Assembly: GCA_902787365.1 (NCBI GenBank)
Contig: CADAGC010000002.1
Location: forward strand, 1 to 45,568
Length of the DNA stretch: 45,568 nt
Reading direction: 5' to 3'
Origin: an uncultured Ruminococcus sp.
GTDB lineage: Bacteria; Bacillota; Clostridia; Oscillospirales; Ruminococcaceae
Part shown: positions 33,470-41,887 of the stretch, piece by piece
How the letters are laid out: each line of letters opens with the position of its first letter
Numbering within the stretch: position 1 is the stretch's first letter
The notes under the pieces: generated by a model
The model's database searches: none
Told to the model about the DNA's origin: nothing
What the model saw: only the letters and a program-made list of their open reading frames with translations
Program-made: the position numbers and the translations under genes

Positions 33470-34075
33470 TTACCCTCTTGTGAATTCTATTATCATCGGC
33501 TCGCCGTCGCTCACATCAATAGCCGCATAGAGCCTGCCGCCCTCGAAATAGACCTTATGAAAGCCGCCGAGGCTGTCACGCGCGGGGTCGATATCACGAA
33601 TATAGATACGTGAGCCGCTCTCGCCTGCGTTTGTGATGCCGACTATCTTACGGCCGCCGTATTTATCGAGCATAAGCTTATCGCCTGCAAAGGTCAGCTT
33701 GGCGATAGCGCTTTTCCAGGTGCCCTGGATCTGCGGCAGCAGCTCGTCAGTTACCATTGTGACGTCACCGAAGCGGGAGCTTTTGGTCTTTTTCATCACG
33801 TCGGTATCATCGCCCGAGAGGGGAAAATGCTTAACGACAGTCAGCTCACCTTTTTTGAAATAAATCTCCTTTATCTCAGCGTAGGGCTGAGCTTCATAGG
33901 AATATTTTAGCTTATTGTCTTCAAGCAGAAGCAGCAGCTTATCGCCCCATTTCTTTTGCTTAAAGGTGGTAGAGAGAGTAACGCCGCCCTGCCAGAGTAT
34001 GGTGATATTATCCCCGTCAATCTCGACACGGGGGCCTATATGCGTGGGCTCGTAAGCGCCGTCAAGCTTGGGCAT
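33470..34075 (-). CDS. Conserved hypothetical cytosolic beta-rich protein
   Basis: 201 aa; AAGGAG before the ATG. No signal or membrane segment. The sequence is almost all alternating strand-like (VEIDGDNITILWQGG, LTVVKHFPL, KVYFEGGRLYAAIDV), with ARDSLGGFHKVYFEGG as the most conserved-looking part. It looks like a lipocalin or beta-barrel type fold. I do not recognise the family. Sits between PHP phosphatase and the PFL gene, each probably with separate expression. Confidence 0.7.
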   Translation of the reverse strand: MPKLDGAYEPTHIGPRVEIDGDNITILWQGGVTLSTTFKQKKWGDKLLLLLEDNKLKYSYEAQPYAEIKEIYFKKGELTVVKHFPLSGDDTDVMKKTKSSRFGDVTMVTDELLPQIQGTWKSAIAKLTFAGDKLMLDKYGGRKIVGITNAGESGSRIYIRDIDPARDSLGGFHKVYFEGGRLYAAIDVSDGEPMIIEFTRG

Positions 34076-34160
34076 GGTGGGTAGCTCCTTCCCTATTAGC
34101 GGTTAGATGTCAGAGGGGGAGGGGGGACTTACGGTGAGAACCCCTCCGCCTCGCATCGGC

Positions 34161-35516
34161 TTAGTTCTTAAGCGAATGCAGCGGGGCGGGTATCTGGCCG
34201 CCACGGTTGATGAACTTGGAAGCGCTGGCTTTCTTAAGGGGCATTACAGGGCCGCAGCCGAACAGGCCGCCCCAGTCAAGCTCCTCGCCCACGTCTTTAC
34301 CAATAGCGGGAACTACACGAACAGCGGTGGTCTTGCAGTTGACCATACCGATAGCGGCTTCGTCTGCGATTATTGCGGCGATAGTATCGGGCGTAGTGTC
34401 GCCGGGAATTACTATCATATCAAGGCCGACAGAGCAAACAGCCGTCATAGCTTCAAGCTTTTCTATAGTCAGAACGCCTGAGCGTGCAGCGTCTATCATG
34501 CCTGCGTCCTCAGAAACGGGGATAAATGCGCCCGAAAGGCCGCCGATAGACGAGCAGGCCATTACGCCGCCTTTTTTAACTGCGTCATTGAGCAGGGCAA
34601 GGGTGGCGGTAGTGCCGTGAGTGCCGCACTGCTCCAGACCTATCTCCTCTAAGATATGAGCCACCGAGTCACCTACTGCGGGTGTGGGGGCAAGCGAGAG
34701 GTCAACTATACCGAAAGGCACGCCGAGGCGCTTTGAAGCCATAGTGCCGACCAGCTGGCCTACTCTTGTTATCTTGAAAGATGTCTTTTTGATTATATCG
34801 CTTATCTGTGTGATATCTGCATCGGGGTATTTAGCAAGAGCAGCCCTTACAACGCCGGGGCCTGAAACGCCCACGTTTATCATACAATCAGGCTCGCCCA
34901 CGCCGTGGAAAGCGCCCGCCATAAAAGGGTTATCCTCAACGGCATTACAGAACACAACGAGCTTTGCAGCGCCGAAACAAGCCTTATCCTTAGTTATCTC
35001 GGCGGTGTCTTTGATTATCTGACCCATAAGCTTGCAGGCGTCAAGGTTGATACCCGTCTTGGTAGAGCCGATATTTACCGACGAGCATACACGCTCTGTG
35101 CAGGCAAGCGCTTCGGGGATAGAGCCTATAAGCTCGATATCGCCGGCAGAGAAGCCTTTCTGAACGAGTGCGGAATAGCCGCCGATGAGGTTTACGCCGA
35201 CGTCCTTAGCGGCCTTATCCATAGCCTTTGCAAAAGGCACGGGCGAGCAGCCGCAGGCGGCGGAAATTATAGCTATAGGCGTTACCGAAAGGCGCTTATT
35301 GATTATCGGGATACCAAGCTCCTTTTCGATATCCTCGCCCACCTTGACGAGGTTTTTAGCCTTAGTGGTTATCTTTGTATAGACCTTTTCGCAGGCCTTA
35401 TCTATATCAGCGTCGATACAGTCAAGAAGCGATATGCCCATTGTGATAGTTCTTATATCAAGGCACTCGTTCTGTATCATTCTGATAGTTTCAAGTATAT
35501 CGTATGTCTTTATCAT
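34161..35516 (-). CDS. PFL-family protein (UPF0210/DUF711)
   Basis: 451 aa, the usual length. Highly conserved family of unknown reaction, structurally related to glycyl-radical (PFL) folds without the radical site. Typical segments: [95 protein letters not shown] and [13 protein letters not shown]. It almost always occurs directly behind a UPF0237 ACT protein, as here (18 nt gap), suggesting that the ACT protein regulates it or forms a complex with it. Confidence 0.93.
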   Translation of the reverse strand: MIKTYDILETIRMIQNECLDIRTITMGISLLDCIDADIDKACEKVYTKITTKAKNLVKVGEDIEKELGIPIINKRLSVTPIAIISAACGCSPVPFAKAMDKAAKDVGVNLIGGYSALVQKGFSAGDIELIGSIPEALACTERVCSSVNIGSTKTGINLDACKLMGQIIKDTAEITKDKACFGAAKLVVFCNAVEDNPFMAGAFHGVGEPDCMINVGVSGPGVVRAALAKYPDADITQISDIIKKTSFKITRVGQLVGTMASKRLGVPFGIVDLSLAPTPAVGDSVAHILEEIGLEQCGTHGTTATLALLNDAVKKGGVMACSSIGGLSGAFIPVSEDAGMIDAARSGVLTIEKLEAMTAVCSVGLDMIVIPGDTTPDTIAAIIADEAAIGMVNCKTTAVRVVPAIGKDVGEELDWGGLFGCGPVMPLKKASASKFINRGGQIPAPLHSLKN

Positions 35517-35534
35517 CTTGCGTTTGCTCCTTAA

Positions 35535-35804
35535 TCAGACTTCGTGCATTACCTTGAAGATATCCTCATGCATAGTGTGTATCTCAAGACCCATTGACCT
35601 GCCCATAGCCGACAGATCATCAACGAGCAGGGTGAATTCCTTATTAAGTCTTGAAATATCAACGAGCATCGTCATAGCAAATATATCTTCAAGCACAGAC
35701 TGCGACACCTCGACTACATTTGCGTTATATTCTGCGCACTTTGTGGCCACCTTTGCAAGTATGCCAACAGCGTCCTTACCTATTACAGCAACTACAGCTC
35801 TCAT
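35535..35804 (-). CDS. ACT-domain protein (UPF0237)
   Basis: 89 aa, a single ACT domain (VVAVIGKDAVGILAKVATKCAEYNANVVEVSQSVLEDIFAMTMLVDI), the standard ligand-binding regulatory fold. GGAGGT precedes the ATG. First gene of the two-gene operon with the PFL-family protein. Despite lying next to ilvB (divergent), it is not the IlvN subunit, being the UPF0237 type with the KDAVGI motif. The ligand is unknown. Confidence 0.93.
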   Translation of the reverse strand: MRAVVAVIGKDAVGILAKVATKCAEYNANVVEVSQSVLEDIFAMTMLVDISRLNKEFTLLVDDLSAMGRSMGLEIHTMHEDIFKVMHEV

Positions 35805-35842
35805 AAATATTACCTCCGTATATAGTGTATTTTTACCTAATA

Positions 35843-35871
35843 ATTATACCACACTTTCCCCCGATTTGCAA
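35843..35871 (-). promoter_or_regulatory. Promoter of the ACT-PFL operon
   Basis: Minus strand TTGCAA (35871-35866), 17-nt spacer, TATAAT (35848-35843). Confidence 0.85.
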
Positions 35872-35904
35872 GGGGTGAGAGTATTGTTATCATTGTGTGC
35901 ATAA

Positions 35905-36020
35905 AAAGTTTATATGATCAGCCCTCCGGCGGGGGCGGAGTTGGGCTGATAAATCGAAACCTATCGGAGCAGATGCGCCCCCGCCCAAAGCTGCCGCACA
36001 CAACAATTGTGCATTGTTTG
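35905..36020. repeat. GC-rich hairpin repeat upstream of ilvB
   Basis: Stem CAGCCC/GGGCTG around GGCGGGGGCGGAG, then a GCGCCCCCGCCC run and the CAATTGTGCATTG unit shared with other intergenic repeats. No T-box or leader peptide features recognised. Confidence 0.45.
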
Positions 36021-36024
36021 CCGC

Positions 36025-36053
36025 TTGACTTTTTTGCTTTAATATAGTATAAT
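36025..36053 (+). promoter_or_regulatory. Promoter of ilvB
   Basis: TTGACT (36025-36030), 17-nt spacer, TATAAT (36048-36053), 38 nt before the start codon, so the leader is too short for a T-box. Confidence 0.85.
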
Positions 36054-36091
36054 AATAAATTGGATATATATTATTATTGGAGGTAATATCA

Positions 36092-37780
36092 ATGTTAAAA
36101 ACAGGTTCTGATATAATCATCGAGTGTCTGCTCGAACAGGGCGTTGATACGGTATTCGGCTACCCGGGCGGTGCGGTGCTCAACATCTACGATTCGCTTT
36201 ATATGTATTCTGACAAGATACGCCACGTAATAACAGCTCACGAGCAGGCGGCCTGCCATGCAGCTGACGGCTATTCGAGAACTACGGGCAGAACGGGCGT
36301 TGTTATAGCAACATCGGGCCCAGGAGCTACTAACCTTGTAACGGGCATAGCTACAGCTTATATGGATTCTATACCGCTTGTAGCTATCACGGGCAACGTG
36401 CCCACAAGCCTGCTGGGTCTTGACTCGTTCCAGGAGGTTGACATCTGCGGCATAACCATGCCTATCGTTAAGCACAACTACATAGTCAAGGACATAACCA
36501 AGCTTGCCGACACGATAAGAGAGGCTTTCTACATAGCAAATTCGGGCAGAAAAGGCCCCGTGCTGATAGACGTGCCCAAGGACATAACCATAGGCAAGAC
36601 AGAATACGAGCCTAAAGAGCCAAAGAAGATAGTAAACCACAACCCCGAAGAGATAAACGCTCAGATAGATGAAGCGATAGAGGTCATCAAGAACGCAAAG
36701 CGCCCCTACATCTACGCAGGCGGCGGTGTGGTTTCCTGCAACGCTGTTGAGGAAATGGATGAGTTCGTAACTAAGGTAAACGCACCTGTTTCCCTCTCGC
36801 TCATGGGTCAGTGCGCATTTGACAACACAAGGGACGAATACCTCGGTATGCTTGGTATGCACGGCACAAAGGCCTCTGCTATGGCGCTCAACAAGTGCGA
36901 TGTTATGATAGTTTTAGGCTCCAGATTCTCTGACAGAGTTATCTGCAACCCGAACACATTCGCAAGCGACACAAAGATAATACACATAGAGATAGACCCC
37001 GCAGAGATCGACAAGAACATCGTTGTAAATTATTCTGTTGCGGGCGACATTGAGTACATTCTCGCAAAGATGAACGAGAAGCTGCCCCAGCTTGACCACA
37101 GCGAGTGGATGAACGAGGTCATGGGCTGGAAGAAGCAGTATGCGCTCAAGATGATACCCATTGAGAGCGACGACGAGGTACTTCCGCAGGACGTTCTTGA
37201 AGAGCTTGACAGGCTCACAAACGGCTCGGCAATAATCACAACAGAGGTAGGCCAGCATCAGATGTGGGCAGCACAGTATTACAATTTCAAAAAACAGAGA
37301 CACTTTGCTTCCTCGGGTGGTCTGGGTACTATGGGCTACGGCCTTGGTGCTGCAATAGGCTCAAAGGTAGGCAACCCCGACGAGACAGTTATAAACATTG
37401 CAGGCGACGGCAGCTTCTTTATGAACCTAAACGAGCTTTCGACCCTTGCAAAGCACAAGATACCCGTTATCGAGCTGGTATTTGAGAACGACGTTCTCGG
37501 CATGGTAAGGCAGTGGCAGAGGCTCTTCTACGGCAAGCGCTTCTCACAGACGGACATCGAGCGTGGTACAGACCTTATGAAGCTTGCAGAGGCTTTCGGC
37601 ATTGAGGGCGTTCGCATAACAAAGAAGGATGAAATAAAGGCAGGGCTTGAAAAGGCACTCAGCTGCGGCAGGCCGTGTCTGATTGATGTTGTGATAAACA
37701 AGGACATCAATGTTCTTCCCATGGTGCCTGCCGGCGCAGACGTAAACGAGCCGATAATGGATATCGACCTGAGCAAATAA
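36092..37780 (+). CDS. ilvB: Acetolactate synthase, large (catalytic) subunit
   Basis: 562 aa. Thiamine-diphosphate enzyme that makes acetolactate (or acetohydroxybutyrate) in valine, leucine and isoleucine synthesis. Features: E51 in TAHEQAACHAADGY (activates TPP), SGPGATN, the FQEVDICGITMPIVKHNY segment typical of the biosynthetic type, FAD region (LGMLGMHGTKAS, LGSRFSDRV), and the TPP/Mg motif GDGSFFMN...VFEN starting at residue 438. The ATG at 36092 has GGAGGT upstream. No regulatory subunit ilvN follows; the next features are two terminators. So it is either controlled by an ilvN elsewhere or acts alone. Confidence 0.95.
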   Translation: MLKTGSDIIIECLLEQGVDTVFGYPGGAVLNIYDSLYMYSDKIRHVITAHEQAACHAADGYSRTTGRTGVVIATSGPGATNLVTGIATAYMDSIPLVAITGNVPTSLLGLDSFQEVDICGITMPIVKHNYIVKDITKLADTIREAFYIANSGRKGPVLIDVPKDITIGKTEYEPKEPKKIVNHNPEEINAQIDEAIEVIKNAKRPYIYAGGGVVSCNAVEEMDEFVTKVNAPVSLSLMGQCAFDNTRDEYLGMLGMHGTKASAMALNKCDVMIVLGSRFSDRVICNPNTFASDTKIIHIEIDPAEIDKNIVVNYSVAGDIEYILAKMNEKLPQLDHSEWMNEVMGWKKQYALKMIPIESDDEVLPQDVLEELDRLTNGSAIITTEVGQHQMWAAQYYNFKKQRHFASSGGLGTMGYGLGAAIGSKVGNPDETVINIAGDGSFFMNLNELSTLAKHKIPVIELVFENDVLGMVRQWQRLFYGKRFSQTDIERGTDLMKLAEAFGIEGVRITKKDEIKAGLEKALSCGRPCLIDVVINKDINVLPMVPAGADVNEPIMDIDLSK

Positions 37781-37789
37781 CAAGTACAG

Positions 37790-37820
37790 ACTCCGGTGAG
37801 ATAATTCATCGGAGTTTTTT
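37790..37820 (+). terminator. Terminator of ilvB
   Basis: Stem ACTCCGGTGA/TCATCGGAGT, then six T. Confidence 0.9.
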
Positions 37821-37839
37821 GTTATTTGGGATACAACGC

Positions 37840-37871
37840 AAAAACTCCGGCGATCTCTCGTCGGAGTTTTT
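37840..37871. terminator. Bidirectional terminator, near copy of the previous one
   Basis: AAAAACTCCGGCGA/TCGTCGGAGTTTTTT with TCTC loop. A runs on both sides, so it also ends the minus-strand GGDEF gene. The core ACTCCGGxGA repeats that of the ilvB terminator. Confidence 0.88.
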
Positions 37872-37873
37872 TA

Positions 37874-40165
37874 TTATTCTTCATTTTTATACGGATTATA
37901 CTTCCTCTGCTGCTTGACTTCATAGAGCTTATTATCGGCGGACTTGATGACTGATGTAAGGTCATCAACATCGGCGCAGCAGAACTCACACATACCCATT
38001 GAAAGGTCTATCCTATAGGGCTTGCCCGAGGTGGCATTAAGTTCGTCTACAAGTTTCTGCTTACGGGCAAGTATCCTCTGCTCGATATTTCTCTCATTAC
38101 CGAGAATTGCGAGGATATTGAACTCATCGCCGCCCGTTCTGCCGATAACATCGGTCGAGCGGAACACCTTTTTAAGCAGAGCCGCACTTGCCTTAAGGGC
38201 ATAGTCGCCCTCGTCGTGGCCGTAGCGGTCGTTTATAAACTTAAGATAGTCAAGGTCGGCAAAGACCATAACTGCACAGCTGCCTCTTGCCTTGCCCTTT
38301 TGCACGGCGGCCTGCGCCTCCTGGTGGAAACCTCGCCTGTTGAGCAGGCCTGTAAGCTCGTCTGCACGGGATATGCCTGCAAGCTCCTCATTATCGTGGT
38401 GGAGCTTGTTCATATGGCGTTCAAGCTCGCCTATCAGCGATATTATCCTGACGGCGGCGCCGAACTGGTAGGTTATGAATTCAAGGTATTCAAAGAACTG
38501 GGGTTTCAGCTCGCAAAGCAGCATACCGAACTGCTGCTCGCCCGAATAAAGGTCGGCCATAACGAGCGTAAAGCGCCTGTCTTTAGGCATACGCCCATTT
38601 CTGAAAAGGTTGCTAAGGGGAATATCCCTATCCTTTTCTTTTATGCTGACCACCTTATCGCCCTCGGAATAGGCCACAAAGCGCCAGCGGCTTATATCGT
38701 AGAATCTGTCGCCCTTTTTATATGATACAGGCTCGGGCAGCAGGTACATAAAGCTTGAATTAATCTCAAACACAGGCAGGCGCTTAAGCAGGTCTGAAAA
38801 CGCCTCGCCGCCGCCACGCCTTACCATAAGGGTATCACGCACGACGATATTCGAGCGCCTGAGCATTTCTATAGAAGCCTCGCTTGCACGGTTTATCTGA
38901 ACGCCCACCTCACGGGAGAGCATACGGTAAACTTCAAGGTAGAGGATTTCAAGAAGCGCCTTGCCCGCATCGTCCTTGATACTGCCCTTAAGTCTATGAT
39001 AGAGCGCATCGGCTGCCTGCTGGATATTCTTGATGAACATATAATACTCTTTATGGTAGTCGAGCATCTTTTTAAGTGCATCTCTTATCTCAAAGGCCAT
39101 TTCCTCGGTGATGACGCCGTTCTTTTCAGTCTCTAACAGAACATCGAAAACACGCCCCATATTCTTGACTATCACAGGGTCGTGGCAGATATCCGTGCCG
39201 TCATAGATGAAATAGAGCACCTTTTGCAGTCTGTCGGGGGTCATCTCGGAAATAAGGGCGTCAACGTCAGTCACAGGCCTGCCCACATAGCCGCAGGAAG
39301 CACGGGGAATAAACCTTGTGGGGATATTTCTGCTTGTGATCTCTCTGCCCTGCAACAGCTCATAGGCGTTGACTACAGCGCTGTAGCCGAGGTCAACGGC
39401 AGATGCTCTGACAGATGCAAGGGGCGGGTCGAGCTTTTCGTCATAATCCATATCATCAAAGCCCACAACGAGCAGATCCTCACCTATCTGTATGCCGAGA
39501 TCGGCACAGACCTCATATACAGCAAGGCACATATCGTCATTAGCGCAGACTACCGCCTCGACATCGGGGTTAGCCTTGATATAGCTTTCAAAATCGTCTT
39601 TACAGGCTCGTGAGGGGTTAACAAAGCAGACAAGCGACTCGTCATAGGCTATACCGTTATCGGCAAGTGCGAGCTTATAGCCCTCAAGCCTTTCGGCGCA
39701 GTCGGAATTACTAAGGCTGCCCGTAAGGCAGGCGATCTTTGTCTTGCCCTCTTCACGGATAAGGTAATTGACAGCATCACGCACGCTCTGGGTATTATCA
39801 AACACCACATACTCCTGCCCGTCTATCTTTGAAGCGATTGAGATAACGGGAACGCCGCTGCCGAACTGCTCTATAAACGCCTTTTTCTCCTCGTCTGTAT
39901 TAGCGTAGGCGATAGTGCCGACGCAGGCACAGATAGCGTCAAGGTTCTTATCGTTTGCGTATTTAAAAAGGTTATTATACTGATACTCATAGGTGGTATC
40001 GGAGTTTAAATAGGAGGTATCACAGATATACTTACCGGGTATTACTATCAGGTTGATATCAAGCTGCTCGGCGGCGGCCATTGCGCCCCTTGCTGCTTCA
40101 TTCGAGAATGTGTCGGTTATATTTGCCACCAGCATTCCGAAAACATATCTGCCTTTTTTCTCCAC
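37874..40165 (-). CDS. Cytosolic diguanylate cyclase with LacI-like sugar-binding sensor
   Basis: 763 aa, GTG start at 40165 behind AGGCGGTGAT. Residues about 5-300 form a LacI/GalR-type periplasmic-binding fold (VFGMLVANITDTFSNEAARGA...YVVFDNTQS...ACLTGSLSNSDCAERLEGY...AVVCANDDMCLAVY...VVGFDDMDYDEKLDPPLASVRAS) but without DNA-binding HTH, signal peptide or membrane helix. A helical middle part (300-600) follows, then GGDEF (about 615-755) with intact RTGGDEF (678-682 being GGDEF) and an RSTD inhibitory site at 669-672. It should couple an intracellular small molecule, perhaps a sugar, to c-di-GMP synthesis with product inhibition. Behind a small partner gene, in one operon. Confidence 0.9.
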   Translation of the reverse strand: MEKKGRYVFGMLVANITDTFSNEAARGAMAAAEQLDINLIVIPGKYICDTSYLNSDTTYEYQYNNLFKYANDKNLDAICACVGTIAYANTDEEKKAFIEQFGSGVPVISIASKIDGQEYVVFDNTQSVRDAVNYLIREEGKTKIACLTGSLSNSDCAERLEGYKLALADNGIAYDESLVCFVNPSRACKDDFESYIKANPDVEAVVCANDDMCLAVYEVCADLGIQIGEDLLVVGFDDMDYDEKLDPPLASVRASAVDLGYSAVVNAYELLQGREITSRNIPTRFIPRASCGYVGRPVTDVDALISEMTPDRLQKVLYFIYDGTDICHDPVIVKNMGRVFDVLLETEKNGVITEEMAFEIRDALKKMLDYHKEYYMFIKNIQQAADALYHRLKGSIKDDAGKALLEILYLEVYRMLSREVGVQINRASEASIEMLRRSNIVVRDTLMVRRGGGEAFSDLLKRLPVFEINSSFMYLLPEPVSYKKGDRFYDISRWRFVAYSEGDKVVSIKEKDRDIPLSNLFRNGRMPKDRRFTLVMADLYSGEQQFGMLLCELKPQFFEYLEFITYQFGAAVRIISLIGELERHMNKLHHDNEELAGISRADELTGLLNRRGFHQEAQAAVQKGKARGSCAVMVFADLDYLKFINDRYGHDEGDYALKASAALLKKVFRSTDVIGRTGGDEFNILAILGNERNIEQRILARKQKLVDELNATSGKPYRIDLSMGMCEFCCADVDDLTSVIKSADNKLYEVKQQRKYNPYKNEE

Positions 40166-40199
40166 TTTTTATCACCGCCTGCCCGATATTACGGGCTGA

Positions 40200-40478
40200 T
40201 TATTTATTATCATCAAGTGCTGCCACGAGCTGCTCGAGCTTTGCCGCAAAGGGGTTATCCGCATCAACGGGCTTGGCGTCACGGTTGCCCAAGGAAAGCT
40301 CATCGATGTACTTTTTACACTCGAGAATATACTTTGACAGGGTATTGAGCCCCTCGCCGAGATCCTGTGCATCGGGGCTTAATATCGTAACATTCAGGTT
40401 CTGATAGCGTCTTGAATACATTATATCTTTAAGGAAATTGAGCAAAATCTCCGCATCTCTTTTATCCATTCCCGACAT
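40200..40478 (-). CDS. Small signalling-module protein in operon with the GGDEF gene
   Basis: 92 aa (or 89 from the second ATG at 40469, which sits better behind AAAGGA). The helical sequence with AQDLGEGLNTLSKYILECKKYIDELSLG and DNPFAAKLEQLVAAL resembles the N-terminal linker found before GGDEF or kinase domains in Clostridia, here standing alone. Likely partner or regulator of the downstream cyclase (34 nt gap). Function inferred from context. Confidence 0.7.
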   Translation of the reverse strand: MSGMDKRDAEILLNFLKDIMYSRRYQNLNVTILSPDAQDLGEGLNTLSKYILECKKYIDELSLGNRDAKPVDADNPFAAKLEQLVAALDDNK

Positions 40479-40559
40479 ATTCCTTTCATGCTTAACTTGA
40501 TAACTTCTGCAAAGAAAGGCTTTCGCAGCGCCCGACTTGCAAAAATACCTATTTATATA

Positions 40560-40589
40560 ATTATATCACAAACGGAAGTTTGTTGTCAA
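40560..40589 (-). promoter_or_regulatory. Promoter with nested operator for the GGDEF operon
   Basis: Minus strand TTGACA (40589-40584), 18-nt spacer, TATAAT (40565-40560). The spacer is a 16-bp dyad ACAAAC-TTCC-GTTTGT (40583-40568), an obvious repressor site. Confidence 0.75.
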
Positions 40590-40680
40590 CAAAAAACTAA
40601 AAATAATAAGAATCATCAAACTATAATATCAAAAATCGTGACTACTATTGAGTTTGTCATTGACTGCTTTGTGCCAAAAG

Positions 40681-40709
40681 TTGAAAAAAACTTCAAATTG
40701 TGGTATAAT
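40681..40709 (+). promoter_or_regulatory. Promoter of the zinc-ribbon/twin-HTH operon
   Basis: TTGAAA (40681-40686), 17-nt spacer, TATAAT (40704-40709), 47 nt before the ATG. Confidence 0.8.
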
Positions 40710-40756
40710 GAGGTGGGTATTATATGCACCCAAGAACTTAAAAGGAGTTGATCTTT

Positions 40757-41878
40757 ATGTTCTGCCCGAAATGCGGCACAAAACTTGATGACAACGCTGC
40801 TTTTTGCACAACCTGCAATCACAGATTTGAACATAACCCATTACCCGAAGAAAACATGATGCCAAACGGTGACACACCGCCCATGCAGGGGTTTGCGCAG
40901 GGTGACATTCCGCCCGTGACTCCCCCGCAGAAGGCACCCACACAGCCCACCGCAAAGGTAAAGTCTCACAAGGGGCTGACGGTATTCTTAAGCGTTCTGC
41001 TGGCACTCGCAGTCGGGGCATCGGCGCTTTACTACTTCAACCCGGGCGGGATATTCGGCAGCAGCGATGATGACGATGATGACAGCTCATCAAAAAGCTC
41101 GAGCAGCACATCTTCATCGGCGCAGGAGGGCTCGCTGATATCAGGCAGCGGCTCGGACAGTTCTTCGGAGGGTGATGAAAGCTCGGAAAGTGATTCAAGC
41201 TCTGACGACACAAGCTCGGAGACTGACACCGAAACCACCACAACGACCACAGCTGACAGCTCACAGCCCGACGACACGGATACGACCACCACAACAGCAA
41301 CAGGCGATTCTTCCAGCGAAGATGACAGCAGCTCGACCGAGACTGACACGGGAACTACCACCACATCAGACAATTCGGGCGGCAGCTTCACAGAGGACGA
41401 AGACTACAAGGAAGCCATGAAGCACAGCACCGACGCAAAGCCGATGTTCTCGGATTTTGACTGGTGCTACGGGCAGATAGACCTTATAAGGCAGATGCCC
41501 TCGGGAGCGACGCAGATAAAGACCGCAAACAGAATGGCGGGCGGCTGGAAGTGCCTATTCATCTACTCGACAAGCAAAAACAGCGAGATGATAGCACGAG
41601 AGATAAACAACGTGACCATTGACCCCACAGCTGACGAAGTGACCATGACGATAGACTGGTACCGCATGGAGATACCCAACAGCGAGACTGTGCCCGAGGA
41701 CAACATGGACGACACCGTATTCCCTGTGAACATAGGCTCAAACGGCGCACTCACGGGCGAGCCTAATGGCGGCACTATTGTTATATCGCAGTTCTGGAAT
41801 GACGGCAAGAACGACTATGCCGTAGGCGAATACCAGACAGACAGCGGCGTATACGCATATGTGGCGCTTTACAGATAA
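40757..41878 (+). CDS. Zinc-ribbon membrane protein with Ser/Thr/Asp-rich linker
   Basis: 373 aa; AAGGAG before the ATG at 40757. N-terminal zinc ribbon (C3, C6, C17, C20; MFCPKCGTKLDDNAAFCTTC), Pro-rich stretch, one membrane helix (73-94), then about 120 residues made almost only of Ser, Asp, Glu and Thr, and a C-terminal domain (about 225-373) with WCYGQIDLIRQMPSG and FWNDGKNDYAVGEY, not recognised. Topology would be ribbon inside, linker and domain outside. The plan resembles the second half of the element's LRR protein. Operon with the twin-HTH gene 9 nt downstream. Confidence 0.8.
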   Translation: MFCPKCGTKLDDNAAFCTTCNHRFEHNPLPEENMMPNGDTPPMQGFAQGDIPPVTPPQKAPTQPTAKVKSHKGLTVFLSVLLALAVGASALYYFNPGGIFGSSDDDDDDSSSKSSSSTSSSAQEGSLISGSGSDSSSEGDESSESDSSSDDTSSETDTETTTTTTADSSQPDDTDTTTTTATGDSSSEDDSSSTETDTGTTTTSDNSGGSFTEDEDYKEAMKHSTDAKPMFSDFDWCYGQIDLIRQMPSGATQIKTANRMAGGWKCLFIYSTSKNSEMIAREINNVTIDPTADEVTMTIDWYRMEIPNSETVPEDNMDDTVFPVNIGSNGALTGEPNGGTIVISQFWNDGKNDYAVGEYQTDSGVYAYVALYR

Positions 41879-41887
41879 GGAAATAAC

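Noticed and set aside
35535-35804. ilvN (regulatory subunit) next to ilvB
   Set aside because: It is an ACT domain of the UPF0237 type, on the other strand, and paired with the PFL-family gene.
41032-41391. Minus-strand frame opposite the Ser/Thr/Asp linker
   Set aside because: Composition mirrors the linker codons; no ribosome binding site.
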